A stretch of 5,144 nucleotides of DNA, from the NCBI GenBank assembly GCA_040877875.1, contig JBBDNC010000068.1:1-5144 (forward strand). Direction: 5' to 3'. Positions 5,057 through 5,144 of this stretch are shown piece after piece. The notes below the pieces were generated by a model. It searched no databases, was not told the origin of the DNA, and saw nothing but the letters and a program-made list of their open reading frames with translations. The position numbers and the translations under genes are program-made. Each line of letters starts with the position of its first letter. Positions within the stretch are counted from its first letter, which is position 1. This DNA comes from JBBDNC01 sp040877875 (GTDB lineage: Bacteria; Bacteroidota; Rhodothermia; Balneolales; Balneolaceae).

Positions 5057-5144
5057 GACAAGAGTTTACACATATCATAATAGAAAATCTTCTGATTTAT
5101 AGAGGGCTTTGCACAACCGGTCTTTTGCCCAATGCCTGCGTTAT
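5057..5144 (-). promoter_or_regulatory. Upstream region of the DUF5683-like gene
   Basis: The 45 bp next to the start are AT-rich (TATTATGATATG on the minus strand) and could hold a -10 element, but no properly spaced -35 or TTTG box is seen. Beyond 5101 the composition changes to a GC-richer stretch that may belong to an insertion sequence. Confidence 0.25.
5101..5144 (+). mobile_element. Possible insertion-sequence end at the window edge
   Basis: AGAGGGCTTTGCACAACC begins abruptly after AT-rich sequence and resembles the GAGGGCTTTGCA-type terminal repeats carried by IS5/IS1182-like elements. No transposase or second end is inside the window, so this rests on resemblance alone. Confidence 0.25.

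Overview
The window holds five protein-coding genes, all on the minus strand, and one unusual non-coding block. Protein features point to the Bacteroidota / Rhodothermota-Balneolota side of the tree. These are a DUF5683-type secreted protein, a membrane-anchored protein with three PASTA domains and no kinase, translational coupling to rpe, and mostly weak Shine-Dalgarno sequences. The phylum is an inference; there is no rRNA or other marker to settle it.

Reading in the direction of transcription (from high to low coordinates): positions 5057-5144 are the upstream region of the first gene and may contain the edge of an insertion sequence. Positions 3959-5056 encode a secreted DUF5683-like envelope protein. 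Positions 3573-3909 form a repeat-rich intergenic block: 25-bp tandem units interrupted by a run of exactly 100 Ns (3644-3743), two palindromes sharing an 18-bp CTCGAG-centred core, a strong 22-nt hairpin, and an inverted copy of the unit at the far end. Positions 2648-3490 (PASTA protein) and 1959-2648 (rpe, ribulose-phosphate 3-epimerase) overlap by one base as TAATG and form an operon. A 242-bp gap with two inverted repeats follows. Then come phoH (751-1716) and an MBL-fold metallohydrolase (1-748, cut by the left edge), separated by 2 bp and very probably co-transcribed.

The genes are mostly housekeeping: cell-envelope binding (PASTA), pentose-phosphate metabolism (rpe), an RNA-linked ATPase (phoH) and a probable lactonase-like hydrolase. 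I see no defence system, phage or toxin. The part most worth a second look is the composite repeat at 3573-3909, which resembles a non-autonomous mobile or REP-like element and coincides with an assembly gap. The second is the phoH start: family-like sequence runs upstream of the only canonical start codon into a stretch with no ATG, GTG or TTG.
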